From positions 1-51,018 of the forward strand of contig NZ_RXLZ01000039.1 of assembly GCF_003970865.1 (NCBI RefSeq): a DNA stretch of 51,018 nt, given 5' to 3'. A model generated the notes under the pieces. The model searched no databases and had not been told where the DNA came from. It saw only the letters and a program-made list of their open reading frames with translations. Shown here in pieces: positions 8,531-17,427 of the stretch. The first letter of the stretch is position 1. The number at the start of each line of letters is the position of its first letter. Source of the DNA: Stenotrophomonas maltophilia. GTDB lineage: Bacteria; Pseudomonadota; Gammaproteobacteria; Xanthomonadales; Xanthomonadaceae. Position numbers and translations under genes: made by a program.

Positions 8531-8713
8531 CGGGAACTCCCGGAATGCCAAGAATGGCGCCATCGTGCGCCCCAGCACAGCCATCGGCCAACGAAATATC
8601 TGGATAGCACACATTCACCATAACGATGATTACCCCTGCGACAACCGGTCGCAGCCACGCCGTGCACACCCCTGAACGGGTAACATGGGCGCCTGTTTCC
8701 GCAGTGATGCCGC

Positions 8714-9355
8714 ATGGGCCCGTCCGACCGCCACGATCGTCTCCGCCGCTGGCAGGCCGCCTCCCTGCTTGCCGCCGCGCCGATTGCCAGCCTGTCCGCC
8801 ACCGATGCAGGGGCCAGCACCCCGCCGCAGGCGCCACCGGGCCAGCAACGCATCGCCTCGGCCGCCCTGGTGGAAATGCTGCATCAGCGCGTGCTGGCCG
8901 GCCAGAGCGCCACCGCCACGCTCGAAGCCTGGTGCGCCGAACATGGCCTGGCTGAGCAGGCCCGGGTCCGCGCCGTGCGCGTGCGCGGTACCGACAAACC
9001 GGCCCCGACCGAAGTGCTGCAGGCGCTGGCCGCAGAACCGGGCACGCCCCTGCGCTACCGCCGCGTGCAGTTGGCCTGTGGCAGCCGCGTGCTGTCAGAA
9101 GCCGATAACTGGTACCTGCCCGGCCATCTCAGTCCGGCCATGAACCAGGTGCTCGATACCACCGATGAACCCTTCGGCCGGGTGGTCGGCCCGCTCGGCT
9201 TCAAGCGCCAGACGCTGGCCGATCAGACCTTCTGGCCGCCACGCGGTGAAGGCGACCAGGGCGTCATCCTGGAAGTTCGGGCCCTGCTTCGCGACCGCCA
9301 GCAGCAGCCTTTCAGCTACGTCATCGAGTCGTACCTGCAACAGGCGCTGCCCTAG
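8714..9355 (+). CDS. exported UbiC/chorismate-lyase-like protein
   Basis: This 213-residue protein has an N-terminal RLRRWQAASLLAAAPIASLSA stretch that looks like an export signal carrying a twin arginine. The C-terminal two thirds (RYRRVQLACGSRVLSEADNWYLPGHLS...TTDEPFGRVVGPLGFKRQTL) resembles the chorismate pyruvate-lyase/UTRA fold, in which a Trp-Leu-Pro segment and a P-[LF]-G-R motif line the pocket. If the signal is real the protein is periplasmic, which would be odd for ubiquinone synthesis and suggests a different ligand. It is convergent with the next gene, the stops being 9 bases apart. The family assignment is an inference from motif shape only. Confidence 0.55.
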   Translation: MGPSDRHDRLRRWQAASLLAAAPIASLSATDAGASTPPQAPPGQQRIASAALVEMLHQRVLAGQSATATLEAWCAEHGLAEQARVRAVRVRGTDKPAPTEVLQALAAEPGTPLRYRRVQLACGSRVLSEADNWYLPGHLSPAMNQVLDTTDEPFGRVVGPLGFKRQTLADQTFWPPRGEGDQGVILEVRALLRDRQQQPFSYVIESYLQQALP

Positions 9356-9364
9356 CTGCATGTG

Positions 9365-10006
9365 TCACCGGTCAGGGCCCCACTGCGCGGTAATGCTGTT
9401 GGATGCCGGGTCCACCGAGAATACGAAGCGCCCACCATGCTGATCCCTGCCCCACGTCATCGGCGCAGTGGCCAGGCTGTAGACCGGGGCACCCTTGTCC
9501 ATACCGATCGCCTCGGACCAGGCACTGAAATCCTCGTCGGTACGGCTTCGTATCTCGCCGACACACAGGCTGTAGCCACAGGCAAAAGACACCAGCGTGC
9601 CGTCGCTGCCGATGAGCCGGGTCGCGGCCGTCCTGTAAAGCCGGGTCAGGTCCTGCACTTCCGGGTGGCCCACCGCATCCCGCTCGAACTGGCTGATCGC
9701 CTGCGCAAAGGCCTTGTCCGAGCCAAGTATCACGTCGCTCTTTTCCGCCGACAGTGCGCCTTCAGTCAACAGCATGCGCTCGCCCTCGAGGAAGTGACCC
9801 TCCGCATCCGCAGGCCCCTGCTTGGCCGTCACCCGCATCGATGCCGTTTGCCCGTGCGTTGAGCCCGCATCGGCCGTTGCGTTGGGCTGGGACGGCACGG
9901 GCGCGGCACCGGTCGCGTCCGCAGCCTCGTCCACGCTGGCCGCCTGCTCGCTGCTGCAACCGGCAACGGCCAGTACGGCAATCACACTCCACATCCTGAC
10001 ATCCAT
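9365..10006 (-). CDS. lipoprotein of unknown function
   Basis: This is a 213-residue lipoprotein. The signal peptide MDVRMWSVIAVLAVAGC ends in a clear lipobox with the acylated Cys at residue 17, followed by an Ala/Ser/Pro-rich linker to about residue 60. The globular part contains two Cys in FACGYSLCVGEIRSR, possibly a disulfide. The ATG at 10006 was preferred over the one two codons upstream because a GGAGGAGG sits at the right distance. No family was recognised. It lies upstream of nothing obvious and is convergent with the UbiC-like gene. Confidence 0.8.
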   Translation of the reverse strand: MDVRMWSVIAVLAVAGCSSEQAASVDEAADATGAAPVPSQPNATADAGSTHGQTASMRVTAKQGPADAEGHFLEGERMLLTEGALSAEKSDVILGSDKAFAQAISQFERDAVGHPEVQDLTRLYRTAATRLIGSDGTLVSFACGYSLCVGEIRSRTDEDFSAWSEAIGMDKGAPVYSLATAPMTWGRDQHGGRFVFSVDPASNSITAQWGPDR

Positions 10007-10080
10007 GCGCATCCTCCTCCATGTATCGCCACAGCATGCCACGTGCGCGACGGCAGCACGGATGCACTGCACAAAGAAAA

Positions 10081-10097
10081 GCCCGGCATTGCCGGGC
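10081..10097 (-). terminator. intrinsic terminator of the TonB receptor gene
   Basis: GCCCGGCATTGCCGGGC forms a seven-pair stem and is followed on the minus strand by TTTTCTTTG (10072-10080). It lies 20 bases past the stop of the leftward receptor gene and is a classical rho-independent terminator. Confidence 0.85.
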
Positions 10098-10116
10098 CTT
10101 TCGTTCGCCTGCCGGA

Positions 10117-12843
10117 TCAGCGGAACCGGTAGTCCAGCTGCACCCAGTACTGACGGCCATACGGGTCGTAGTTGCCGACCGGGTAGAACGGCCAGCCGCC
10201 ACCGTTCTTGTCCGCTGGCGGGCGGCTGTCACGCAGGTTGTTGACGATCACGCCCACCGACAGGTTCTCGCCGAACTGGCGGAACACGCTGGCGTTGTAC
10301 GTCATGTACGGCGCGATGCGGCCACTGCCATCAGTCTTCGGCAGCGAACCGAAGCGGTTGCCGTACAGCGTGGTGGTCCAGTCACCCTGGTTCCAGGTGA
10401 TGCTGCCGTTGGCCTTGCTGCGCCACTGGTAGTCATCCAGCGAATTGCGGATGTCGCGCTCCGGATCATCGGAGAACTGCCGGTACTTGTGCTCCAGCAC
10501 CACGGTATAGGCCAGGCGCGTGGTGAAGCGGCCATAGCGGCCGGCATCGAAGCGCCAGTTGCCCTTCAGGTCCAGCCCGCGAACCGATTCAGAGGCGGCG
10601 TTGATCGGATTGATCAGCACACGGGTCACCTGGTCCGGCTGCACGGTTGCATTGGACGGGTTGCGGATCACCCGCGACAGCGCGTCCTGGCACAGCGGCG
10701 AACCGATATCGCGCGCTTCGCCGCCCAGCGTGCGGCCCAGGCGGCAATCGGCCTCGTCACGCAGGATGCGGCTGGTATCGAGGCTGGTCACCTCGTTGTC
10801 GATGCGGATGTCGTAGTAGTCGGCGCTGAAATCCAGGCCGGACAGCGGCGACCAGACCACGCCGAAGCCATACGACTTGGCCGACTCCGGCTGCAGCTGT
10901 GCATTGGCGCGGTTGCTGTAATCGATCGACAGGCCGTTGTAGTCGCAGTTGTCGTACGACTGGCCCGCCGTGCGGCAGCGCCAGTAGTCGGTCATGCCCG
11001 GGTTGTAGCCGCGGGTTTCGGTGGCGAACACGTAGTTCATGTCCGGTGCCCGGAAACTGGTCGCCGCCGTACCGCGGATCAGCAGGCTCTCGATCGGACG
11101 GAACTCGACGCCGAAGCTCCAGGTCGCCTTGCCGATGTGCTCGCCACCCGCACGGTACTGATCGTAACGGCCGGCCAGCGTGGTGGTCAGCGACTGCAGC
11201 AGCGGCAGCTGCAGCTCCACACCTGCGGCGTAGCGGTCACGCTCGCCACCGGCACCGACGCCTGCACTGGTGTTCCAGAACTCGCCACTGCCCAGGCGCG
11301 GGTCCGGTCGGTTGCGATAGCCCTGGCTGCCGGCCTCAACCACTGCTGCCAACGCCGCATCGCCGCCAGGCAATGCGAACAGGCGGCCATTGACGCTGGC
11401 GCTGAAGGTCTGCAGCCATGCCGCATTGCGGCTTTCCTGGTAGTCGGACAGGCCCTCGTATTCGTTCGGGGTCAACGGTTTGAACAGGCGTGCCGGGTCG
11501 GGCGCGTAGACCTCCACGCCATTGCGTACGCCCAGCTTCGGGCCGAGCAGGTATTCGTTGATGCCGGCCAGCAGCACCGGGCGGCGGGTGCGGTTCTCGT
11601 AACGCGAGCGGCTGTAGACCGCCTCATAGTCCCAGCCACTGTCGCCGATCTGGCCACGTGCACCGACGTTGAACGACCACGAGTTTTCCAGGAAGCGGTT
11701 GGCATTGCGCGGCAGGCCGCCGATTTCCTCCGGCGCGAAGCGGCGGTACCAGCTTTCCAGGTCGCCGGTGGTCTGGTTGTAGAAGTAATTGCGCGCCGAG
11801 GTCCAGGTCGGCGCACGCGTGTTGTTGTAGATGCGCGCGCTGCCCACGGCGACATCGGCGAACAGGTCGGTGGTCTCGTTGACGTGGAAGGTCAGCAGGC
11901 CATAGCCATTGAGGTTGCGCTTCTGGGTCTGCACGGTCCAGTAGCTGGCTGCGGCCTCGTTGCTGCCGCAGTACCAGCCCTGGCGCGGGTTGTGGGCGCG
12001 GAACACGCTGCCGCCATAGATGTCAGACGCCCCGTCGCAGCCGTTGACGCCCGGATCGATGTTGCGGCCGGTGGCAGCATTGCGGCGATAGGCGATCGCG
12101 GTCGCCTGCGGCGCCTTGCCGGCCGGGTCATCATCGAGCGAGTCCATGAAGTCGCGCTGGCGCGCGTGGATCGCCTTGCGCACATCGAACTCGAAGCCGA
12201 ACAGCGCGTCCCAGCGCTCGCCGGAACTGCCACCAACCACCTGCGCGCGCTGGTTGTCGCCACCACCCTGCTGGGTGCCGCCGGCGCGCACGTTCACGTC
12301 CACACCCTCAAAGCGGTCCTTGAGGATGATGTTGACCACACCGGCGATGGCGTCGGAGCCGTACACCGCCGACGCACCGGCCGCCAGGACCTCGATGCGC
12401 TCGATCAGCGCGCTGGGGATGTTGGCCAGGTTGACCACGTTCACCGAGCCCTCGTAGGCCAGCGGGTAGTCGGCCTGGCGGCGGCCGTTGACCAGCACCA
12501 GCGTGCGGTTCGGGCCCAGCCCGCGCAGGTTGATGGTGTTGGCGGCCGGGGTGAAGGTGTTGCCGAAGTCCTCGCCCTGCACGTTGCCGGTGTTCTCGGT
12601 CAGCGCGCTCAGCGCATCGAAGGCATTGCGGTAGCCCTGCGCATCGATCTGCTCGCGGCTGATCACCGTCACCGGCGAGGGCCCCTCGACACTGGCACGC
12701 GGAATACGCGAGCCGGTGACCTTCACTTCCTGCAATGTGGTGGGTGCGCTTTCCTGCGCGAAGGCCGGCAGCGAGACCAGCATCAGGGACGACAGTGCGA
12801 GCACCAGCGGACGCGGGCGCAGCGCCTTGTGGGAGGCGGACAT
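10117..12843 (-). CDS. TonB-dependent outer-membrane receptor
   Basis: This is a 908-residue outer-membrane transporter. The signal peptide is cleaved near AFA-QE (about residue 29), followed by LQEVKVTGSRIPR and the plug domain (PVTVISREQIDAQG...NTINLRGLGPNRTLVLVNGRR...IERIEVLAAGASAVYGSDAIAGVVNIILK), then a large beta-barrel. The ATG at 12843 was chosen because it starts directly at the signal sequence. The last residues are WVQLDYRFR, so an Arg follows the terminal aromatic that normally ends such barrels. It stands alone with its own terminator. The substrate is not evident; the long form with the GSRI motif is common in xanthomonads for carbohydrate or peptide uptake. Confidence 0.93.
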   Translation of the reverse strand: MSASHKALRPRPLVLALSSLMLVSLPAFAQESAPTTLQEVKVTGSRIPRASVEGPSPVTVISREQIDAQGYRNAFDALSALTENTGNVQGEDFGNTFTPAANTINLRGLGPNRTLVLVNGRRQADYPLAYEGSVNVVNLANIPSALIERIEVLAAGASAVYGSDAIAGVVNIILKDRFEGVDVNVRAGGTQQGGGDNQRAQVVGGSSGERWDALFGFEFDVRKAIHARQRDFMDSLDDDPAGKAPQATAIAYRRNAATGRNIDPGVNGCDGASDIYGGSVFRAHNPRQGWYCGSNEAAASYWTVQTQKRNLNGYGLLTFHVNETTDLFADVAVGSARIYNNTRAPTWTSARNYFYNQTTGDLESWYRRFAPEEIGGLPRNANRFLENSWSFNVGARGQIGDSGWDYEAVYSRSRYENRTRRPVLLAGINEYLLGPKLGVRNGVEVYAPDPARLFKPLTPNEYEGLSDYQESRNAAWLQTFSASVNGRLFALPGGDAALAAVVEAGSQGYRNRPDPRLGSGEFWNTSAGVGAGGERDRYAAGVELQLPLLQSLTTTLAGRYDQYRAGGEHIGKATWSFGVEFRPIESLLIRGTAATSFRAPDMNYVFATETRGYNPGMTDYWRCRTAGQSYDNCDYNGLSIDYSNRANAQLQPESAKSYGFGVVWSPLSGLDFSADYYDIRIDNEVTSLDTSRILRDEADCRLGRTLGGEARDIGSPLCQDALSRVIRNPSNATVQPDQVTRVLINPINAASESVRGLDLKGNWRFDAGRYGRFTTRLAYTVVLEHKYRQFSDDPERDIRNSLDDYQWRSKANGSITWNQGDWTTTLYGNRFGSLPKTDGSGRIAPYMTYNASVFRQFGENLSVGVIVNNLRDSRPPADKNGGGWPFYPVGNYDPYGRQYWVQLDYRFR

Positions 12844-13061
12844 GGGCTTCCTGGGGAGTTGGGCGGGTGGTGGTACGGGGCAGCGGCCTGAGCGCCACAT
12901 AACGATCCCGTAACGAAAGTATCCTGAATGGGGGGTTTCAGCGGAAATGACCAGGCCTGATGGCCTTATGCCTGAACCGAATCAGACCCGCAGTGCCATT
13001 CGCCACACTTTTGCAATGTTTTGAATGGTGTGGCGCTGCGGGCACGGCCATCGTGCCGGGG

Positions 13062-13661
13062 ATGATGACCCCGTATCCCACCTCCCTCCTCCCCCCGTTG
13101 CGCCCGGTGCTGCGCCGTCACCTGCTGCAGCTGCAGGCCGCACCGGTCACCCTGCGCCCGTTCCAGCGTACCGACCTGCCGCGCTGGCGCCTGTTCGATG
13201 ACCGCCGCCGACGCGGCCGCCGCCATCCGGCCGGTATCGACGAAGAAGCCCGCTTCCTTGCCCACATGCATCGCTCGCGGCTGGAGCAGGACAACGACCA
13301 GCTGCTGCTGGGTGTATTCGATGACGAGCACGGCACTGTCCTGGACCAGCTGCATGTCCGCCTGCAGTCCCTGCATACGCGCTGCGCCGAGCTGCTGTCG
13401 CTGCAGCATTGGCACCCGCACGTGGATGCAGCGCTGCGCGCGCTGTGCCCATTCCTGTTTGAGGATGTGGGCGTGCACCGCCTGTTCGTGATGCTGCCAC
13501 CGGACTGCAGTGACCCGTTCGCCACTGCGCTGCACGCCTTCGGCTTCGAGCACGAAGGCCTGCTGCGCGACCATCATCTGGATCTGGATGGCTGGCAGGA
13601 TCGCCAGCTGCTGGCGCTGACCGCACCGGTCTGGCGCAGCCGCCAGCAGCCCCAGGGTTAG
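13062..13661 (+). CDS. GNAT-like acetyltransferase-fold protein
   Basis: This is a 199-residue cytoplasmic protein. After VTLRPFQRTDLPRW, the typical RimJ/RimL-type opening, the C-terminal part GVHRLFVMLPPDCSDPFATALHAFGFEHEGLLRDHHLDLDGWQDRQLLAL has the layout of the last GNAT strand-helix-strand. The canonical Q/R-x-x-G-x-A acetyl-CoA loop is not clear, so activity is uncertain. Start chosen at the double ATG 13062/13065 behind GGGG. The stop overlaps the stop of the convergent CDP-diacylglycerol diphosphatase gene by four bases (13658-13661). Confidence 0.6.
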   Translation: MMTPYPTSLLPPLRPVLRRHLLQLQAAPVTLRPFQRTDLPRWRLFDDRRRRGRRHPAGIDEEARFLAHMHRSRLEQDNDQLLLGVFDDEHGTVLDQLHVRLQSLHTRCAELLSLQHWHPHVDAALRALCPFLFEDVGVHRLFVMLPPDCSDPFATALHAFGFEHEGLLRDHHLDLDGWQDRQLLALTAPVWRSRQQPQG

Positions 13662-14437
13662 CGGACCCGCTCCAGCGAGTCGCCTGCGCCGGTCAACACC
13701 GAGCAGGCATGGTCCTGCAGCTCTTCGGCGCTGGCCTCGTTGCCGGTGCCGGCGTCCACACGGGTCGCCAGCAGAATGAAGCCCGGGCCGCCCTGCACGG
13801 CGTCCCGGCCGGCCACGACCAGGCTCCACTGGCCCACGTCGTCCACGCCAGCGAGGTCATAGGCCAGCAGATTGAGCGGATTGGCGGTCAGTTCCGCGCC
13901 CGGCAGCAGGCGGGCCTGGTACTGATGGCCGCGCAGCAGCACCGGCAACGGTGCCCAGCGGCTGCCGAGGGCCGCAGCATGCGTGTCCAGCGCCTGCAGC
14001 ACGTCGGCACGCAGGCAATCCACATGGATATGCAGCTGGTGCTGCGAACGGCCGTGCGGCGAGTTCAATGCCAGGCTCGCGACGTTGCGCGGCAGCGGTT
14101 GCCGCAAGGCCTGTTCGGTGTGGCTGCGCGCCTGCCAGGCCGCAGCGAAGTAGTTCGGTGCACCGCGCTGGTACAGGCTGCGGTTCTCGATACCGCTGAC
14201 CTTGTCCAGCGGCATCAGCAGGAACTGGTAGTCGCCGTGCGCGTCCTTGACCAGTACATCGCGGCGGTCTGTGGCCGTCTCCACGCGCAGGCAGTCGCCG
14301 CGTGGACCTTCGGCGCCCCGGCAGTCACGCTCGATCAATCGCCACAATGCATCGGAATGGGCCGGCGGCGGCGGCGGCGCGCTGGCACAGGCGGACAACA
14401 GCAGCAGGGACGACAGCAGGAAGGGGCGCAAGGACAC
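13658..14437 (-). CDS. cdh: CDP-diacylglycerol diphosphatase, lipoprotein form
   Basis: This enzyme hydrolyses CDP-diacylglycerol to phosphatidate and CMP. It has 259 residues. The signal ends in the lipobox LLLSAC (Cys about 17), so it is probably lipid-anchored in the periplasm. The family motifs are strong: IENRSLYQRGAPNYFAAAW and LALNSPHGRSQHQLHIHVDC (about residues 122-141), which contains the HIT-like catalytic histidines. Length fits the E. coli enzyme. It lies downstream of an exported protein gene on the same strand (68-base gap) and may share its transcript. Confidence 0.88.
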   Translation of the reverse strand: MSLRPFLLSSLLLLSACASAPPPPPAHSDALWRLIERDCRGAEGPRGDCLRVETATDRRDVLVKDAHGDYQFLLMPLDKVSGIENRSLYQRGAPNYFAAAWQARSHTEQALRQPLPRNVASLALNSPHGRSQHQLHIHVDCLRADVLQALDTHAAALGSRWAPLPVLLRGHQYQARLLPGAELTANPLNLLAYDLAGVDDVGQWSLVVAGRDAVQGGPGFILLATRVDAGTGNEASAEELQDHACSVLTGAGDSLERVR

Positions 14438-14505
14438 GGCAACGACTCACGGAGCAGGCACGGCAGACAGCGCCGCGCTGCATTCTAGCCAGTGCAATGC
14501 GGCAA

Positions 14506-15126
14506 TCAGTAGGTGCCGAACGGCACTTCAACCACGATCGGGGCGGCGCCCTCGCCGGCCTGCAGGCTGTAGCGGTCCAGCGCGCCATCGTCATCGGCGT
14601 GCGGCTGGCGCTGGAAATGCAGCGGGTAGCGGGTGTCCCCGAGGCGCACGGCGCTGCCGTCGGCCTCCAGCGCGGCGCCTTCCGGAATCAGCAGCCCGCC
14701 CAGGTCGCTGTACGCGCCAGGAACATCGGCGAAGCTGTAGTCGGCCAGCTCGTCCACCCGCTGCATCGCATAGACGTGCGGCACATAGGGACGTGCGGGG
14801 CTGCGGCCATTGCTCAGGTCGGTCACCCAGGCCTGCGGCAGGTGGTACTGCTCGCGCAGCGCGGCCACGCCCAGCGAGGGACTGGCCACCTGCAGGCAGC
14901 ACACCGCCCGCTTGCCCTCACGGTCGAGGATGGCGAAACGGTCGCCGCGGGTGGCCGCCTGCGGCAGCATGGCGAAGGCCAGGTTACGCTGGGCCGGCGC
15001 GTAGCCGGATTCGGTCTGCAGGTTGCGCCAGGCGCCGAATACCGGGGTTTCGACCGGCGCGGGTTCCGGATCGGCAGCGGAGGCGGCAAACGCCACGCCC
15101 AGCAACGACAACACCAGCGCCGTCAT
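14506..15126 (-). CDS. exported protein of unknown function
   Basis: This is a 206-residue secreted or periplasmic protein. The signal peptide is short (MTALVLSLLGVAFAASA-AD). The mature part includes RAVCCLQVASPSLGV, with a vicinal Cys pair, and ends VVEVPFGTY. AAGGA 7 bases before the ATG at 15126 fixes the start; upstream in-frame codons read into repeat sequence and the neighbouring gene. No family was recognised. It precedes cdh on the same strand and is divergent from the I78 inhibitor gene. Confidence 0.75.
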   Translation of the reverse strand: MTALVLSLLGVAFAASAADPEPAPVETPVFGAWRNLQTESGYAPAQRNLAFAMLPQAATRGDRFAILDREGKRAVCCLQVASPSLGVAALREQYHLPQAWVTDLSNGRSPARPYVPHVYAMQRVDELADYSFADVPGAYSDLGGLLIPEGAALEADGSAVRLGDTRYPLHFQRQPHADDDGALDRYSLQAGEGAAPIVVEVPFGTY

Positions 15127-15333
15127 CGTCTTGTCCTTGCCGCGGAAACTGCCTGCCGTCATACCGTATCCAACACCTGCGCCGGAAAGGCCCGGCCTGC
15201 CCGCTGGCGTACTGCCAGCCATTCCTCCCACTATGCAATGACCACGCTGTGCCGGCAATGACCGGGGCGCTGACGCCTTTCGCACGCTCGGTGCTATCGT
15301 TCCCGCCATCTTCCCCTGCGCAGGAGCGCTCGC

Positions 15334-15630
15334 ATGTCTGCATTCCGTCTGTCCCTGTTGCTGCCGGCCTCTGCCCTGCTGCTGTCGGCCTGTGTCAGCA
15401 CCCCTGGCCCGGAAGTCAAAGGCAGCGGCCGCTGCGACGCCAGCCAGCTGGGCTGGGCGATCGGCCAGCCGGCCAATGAGCCCAACATCCGCCGCCTGTC
15501 CCGCGAGAGCGGTGCCGGCCTGGTCAACCCGATCGGTCCCAGCACCATCACCACCAAGGACATCCGCCAGGACCGCCTGCGCGTGTTCGTGGACAAGGAC
15601 AACATCATCACGTCCACCCGCTGCGAGTAA
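15334..15630 (+). CDS. I78-family peptidase inhibitor lipoprotein
   Basis: This small lipoprotein of 98 residues has the lipobox LLLSAC (Cys 20). The mature part CDASQLGWAIGQPANEPNIRRLSRESGAGLVNPIGPSTITTKDIRQDRLRVFVDKDNIITSTRCE fits the I78 inhibitor family: an N-terminal Cys, the T-x-D-x-R-x-D-R-L-x-V-x-x-D core, and a C-terminal Cys that would form a disulfide. It is likely to protect the envelope against serine proteases, its own or foreign. It is preceded by AGGAG. A GTAG-type hairpin pair follows and separates it from the next, convergent gene. Confidence 0.85.
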   Translation: MSAFRLSLLLPASALLLSACVSTPGPEVKGSGRCDASQLGWAIGQPANEPNIRRLSRESGAGLVNPIGPSTITTKDIRQDRLRVFVDKDNIITSTRCE

Positions 15631-15646
15631 GCGCCACCACCGCTCT

Positions 15647-15723
15647 TGTAGAGTCGAGCCATGCTCGACTGGCTTTTCGCGCCGCCCATCCGAAGACCCG
15701 TCGAGCATCGCTCGACTCTACAA
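15647..15723. repeat. GTAG hairpin pair (GTAGAGTCGAGC subfamily)
   Basis: TTGTAGAGTCGAGC (15647-15660) is mirrored by GCTCGACTCTACAA (15710-15723), and each arm also contains its own short CGAGC/GCTCG hairpin. It sits between convergent genes and almost touches the stop of the leftward gene at 15725. This is a stem sequence different from the GTAGATCC subfamily but has the same GTAG foot. Confidence 0.8.
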
Positions 15724-15724
15724 T

Positions 15725-16609
15725 TCAGGGTTCGGTATAGCCGGCACAGTCCGGCAGTGCCTGGTCCGGGTGGAACATCCCCGCCCCGAAGCGGAACAGC
15801 CGCGTGTAGGTACACGCCAGGTCCTGTTCGGTGCGCAGATCCTGCTTCTTCAGCGGCCCTCTGGCCAGCGAATCCTCGAAGCGCGAAACACCGGCCGGGA
15901 ACCGGGTCGCCACGGTCTGGTAACGCAGCACCGGCATGCCCTCGGCAACCGTATCCAGCGCCAGCTTCGCCGAGAAGCCGTATTCGTCGTGGCAGGCACC
16001 TGCGCGCTGCTTGATGTCCTGTTCGCTGAAACAGGCGCGGATCATCGCATTGCCCAGCCACGGCACGGTCAGCACGTCGTCGTCCACCTGGATGTCGTCC
16101 TGCAGGTGGCGTACGCGTGCCAGCTGCAGCGTGGACGCGTCGGCACCTCCACCGGAGTACATGGCGCTGAACTTGACGATGCCACCCACCAGCACATTCT
16201 GGCGGGCGCGCTGCTGCGGATCGGTCACTGGTTCATCGCTGCCCACGCCAGGGGCCAGCCGCACGATCCAGGGCCACAGCGACAGCTCGCTTTCCTGCGG
16301 CACGTCGATGCTGACGTGGTAGGTGTGCGGCTTGCCCTGGCCCGGTGCCTTCTCAAGCACTTCCAGCACGGTCGGCCGGTCACCATCCTCGGCGACCGGC
16401 TGCACGCGCACGCACCAGTCGCCGTCCCGTGTGCAGTCATAAAGCCCCGACAGTCCAGTCTCACTCGCGATCAGCACCTGCCCCAGCGGCTCCATCACGT
16501 TGCCGGCGGCATCGCGCTGCTGCGGCAGGATCGCGGACTGGGCCAGCACCTGCAGCGGGGTTGCCAGCAGTGCGACGCACACGATCGTGCGGGCAACGAT
16601 GATGGGCAT
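15725..16609 (-). CDS. exported protein of unknown function
   Basis: This is a periplasmic protein of 294 residues. The signal peptide MPIIVARTIVCVALLATPLQVLA is cleaved before QS. The mature chain contains several spaced Cys (GLYDCTRDGDWCVRV, IRACFSEQDIKQRAGACHDEYG, DLACTYTRLF, PDCAGY), suggesting a disulfide-stabilised, secreted fold. AGGAA lies about 9 bases before the ATG. No known family was recognised. It stands alone between the I78 inhibitor and the SUKH gene. Confidence 0.75.
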   Translation of the reverse strand: MPIIVARTIVCVALLATPLQVLAQSAILPQQRDAAGNVMEPLGQVLIASETGLSGLYDCTRDGDWCVRVQPVAEDGDRPTVLEVLEKAPGQGKPHTYHVSIDVPQESELSLWPWIVRLAPGVGSDEPVTDPQQRARQNVLVGGIVKFSAMYSGGGADASTLQLARVRHLQDDIQVDDDVLTVPWLGNAMIRACFSEQDIKQRAGACHDEYGFSAKLALDTVAEGMPVLRYQTVATRFPAGVSRFEDSLARGPLKKQDLRTEQDLACTYTRLFRFGAGMFHPDQALPDCAGYTEP

Positions 16610-16726
16610 GGAGGAGATTCCTGCTCGTGGAATCCAGATGGTAGCGCAGGAATAACAGGATGATCGCGACCGGCCCAGCCAATCGGAACCCAGCCGATAC
16701 ATTACCTGTCAGAACGGCGCTCCCAA

Positions 16727-17335
16727 CTACGCCCCGCCAGCAGTCCGGAGAATGGCCGGAGGAGCGAAGCCGTCATCAGTTGGCGACTCGAGATTCTCAC
16801 CATTCCAGCTTGCCGGACTGATCCACTCCACAGCCTTTTCAGCGAACTCAGCGAAAGTGGGAGCGAGAAGGTACTTGGTGTCTTCATCCGCACCAAAGGC
16901 AATCATCTGTCCTCCAGCACCGCCAATGTCGGGATCGAAATCCAGTCCCATGTGATTGCCGCCACCATCGTGAGTCAGCGGTATCCAACGCGCATTGGTA
17001 TACATCGGCTTCACCACCCCCGCGGGACTCGACTTCATGAACTCCGCGCAGTCCTCGTTCATGCCGTCGGCCTCGATCTCACGCCAACCGTGCCACTGCC
17101 GCCTGATCTCCTTGGAAGAGAGCATCTGACTGCCGAACAGAAGCCCGACCCCATCCTGCCCGTCGTGAATCATCAGCAACTGCCTTAGCAGATCTGGCAA
17201 AGCGACTCCAAGCTGAGCCTCCAGTTCAACCAACTCGCTTTCGGAGGCTCCTGGCCGCAACTGCACTTCATCCAGACAATTCTTCTCATCAAGCGACGCT
17301 TTGATGGACGCCCATATCTGATCTGCACTCTGCAT
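16727..17335 (-). CDS. SMI1/KNR4 (SUKH) family protein
   Basis: This 202-residue cytoplasmic protein shows the SUKH fold pattern: GASESELVELEAQLGVALPDLLRQLLMIHDGQDG, then WIPLTHDGGGNHMGLDFDPDIGGAGGQMIAFGADED, and a C-terminal FAEFAEKAVEWI. In yeast Smi1/Knr4 regulates cell-wall synthesis; in bacteria SUKH proteins are often immunity proteins of polymorphic toxins. No toxin gene lies beside it. Its composition is visibly less GC-biased than its neighbours, consistent with acquisition. The ATG at 17335 is preferred; a TTG at 17359 in the same frame is also possible. Confidence 0.85.
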   Translation of the reverse strand: MQSADQIWASIKASLDEKNCLDEVQLRPGASESELVELEAQLGVALPDLLRQLLMIHDGQDGVGLLFGSQMLSSKEIRRQWHGWREIEADGMNEDCAEFMKSSPAGVVKPMYTNARWIPLTHDGGGNHMGLDFDPDIGGAGGQMIAFGADEDTKYLLAPTFAEFAEKAVEWISPASWNGENLESPTDDGFAPPAILRTAGGA

Positions 17336-17402
17336 TGGTTCTGTATCCGTCTCGGCCAAGACCTCAGCCTAGTGCCAACCCGATCAGTGAGGAATGCAAG
17401 AA

Positions 17403-17418
17403 CTCCGAATTTTCGGAG
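17403..17418 (-). terminator. weak hairpin after the lactate operon
   Basis: CTCCGAA-TT-TTCGGAG (17403-17418) lies 9 bases past the dld stop. A short TTCTTGC follows on the minus strand. It could terminate or stabilise the lld transcript; the stem is short. Confidence 0.45.
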
Positions 17419-17427
17419 AGTGCGCCG

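Noticed and set aside
10021..12891. 956-codon open frame antisense to the TonB receptor
   Set aside because: It mirrors the receptor's codon bias, has no recognisable domain, and no ribosome site; a frequent artefact at high GC.
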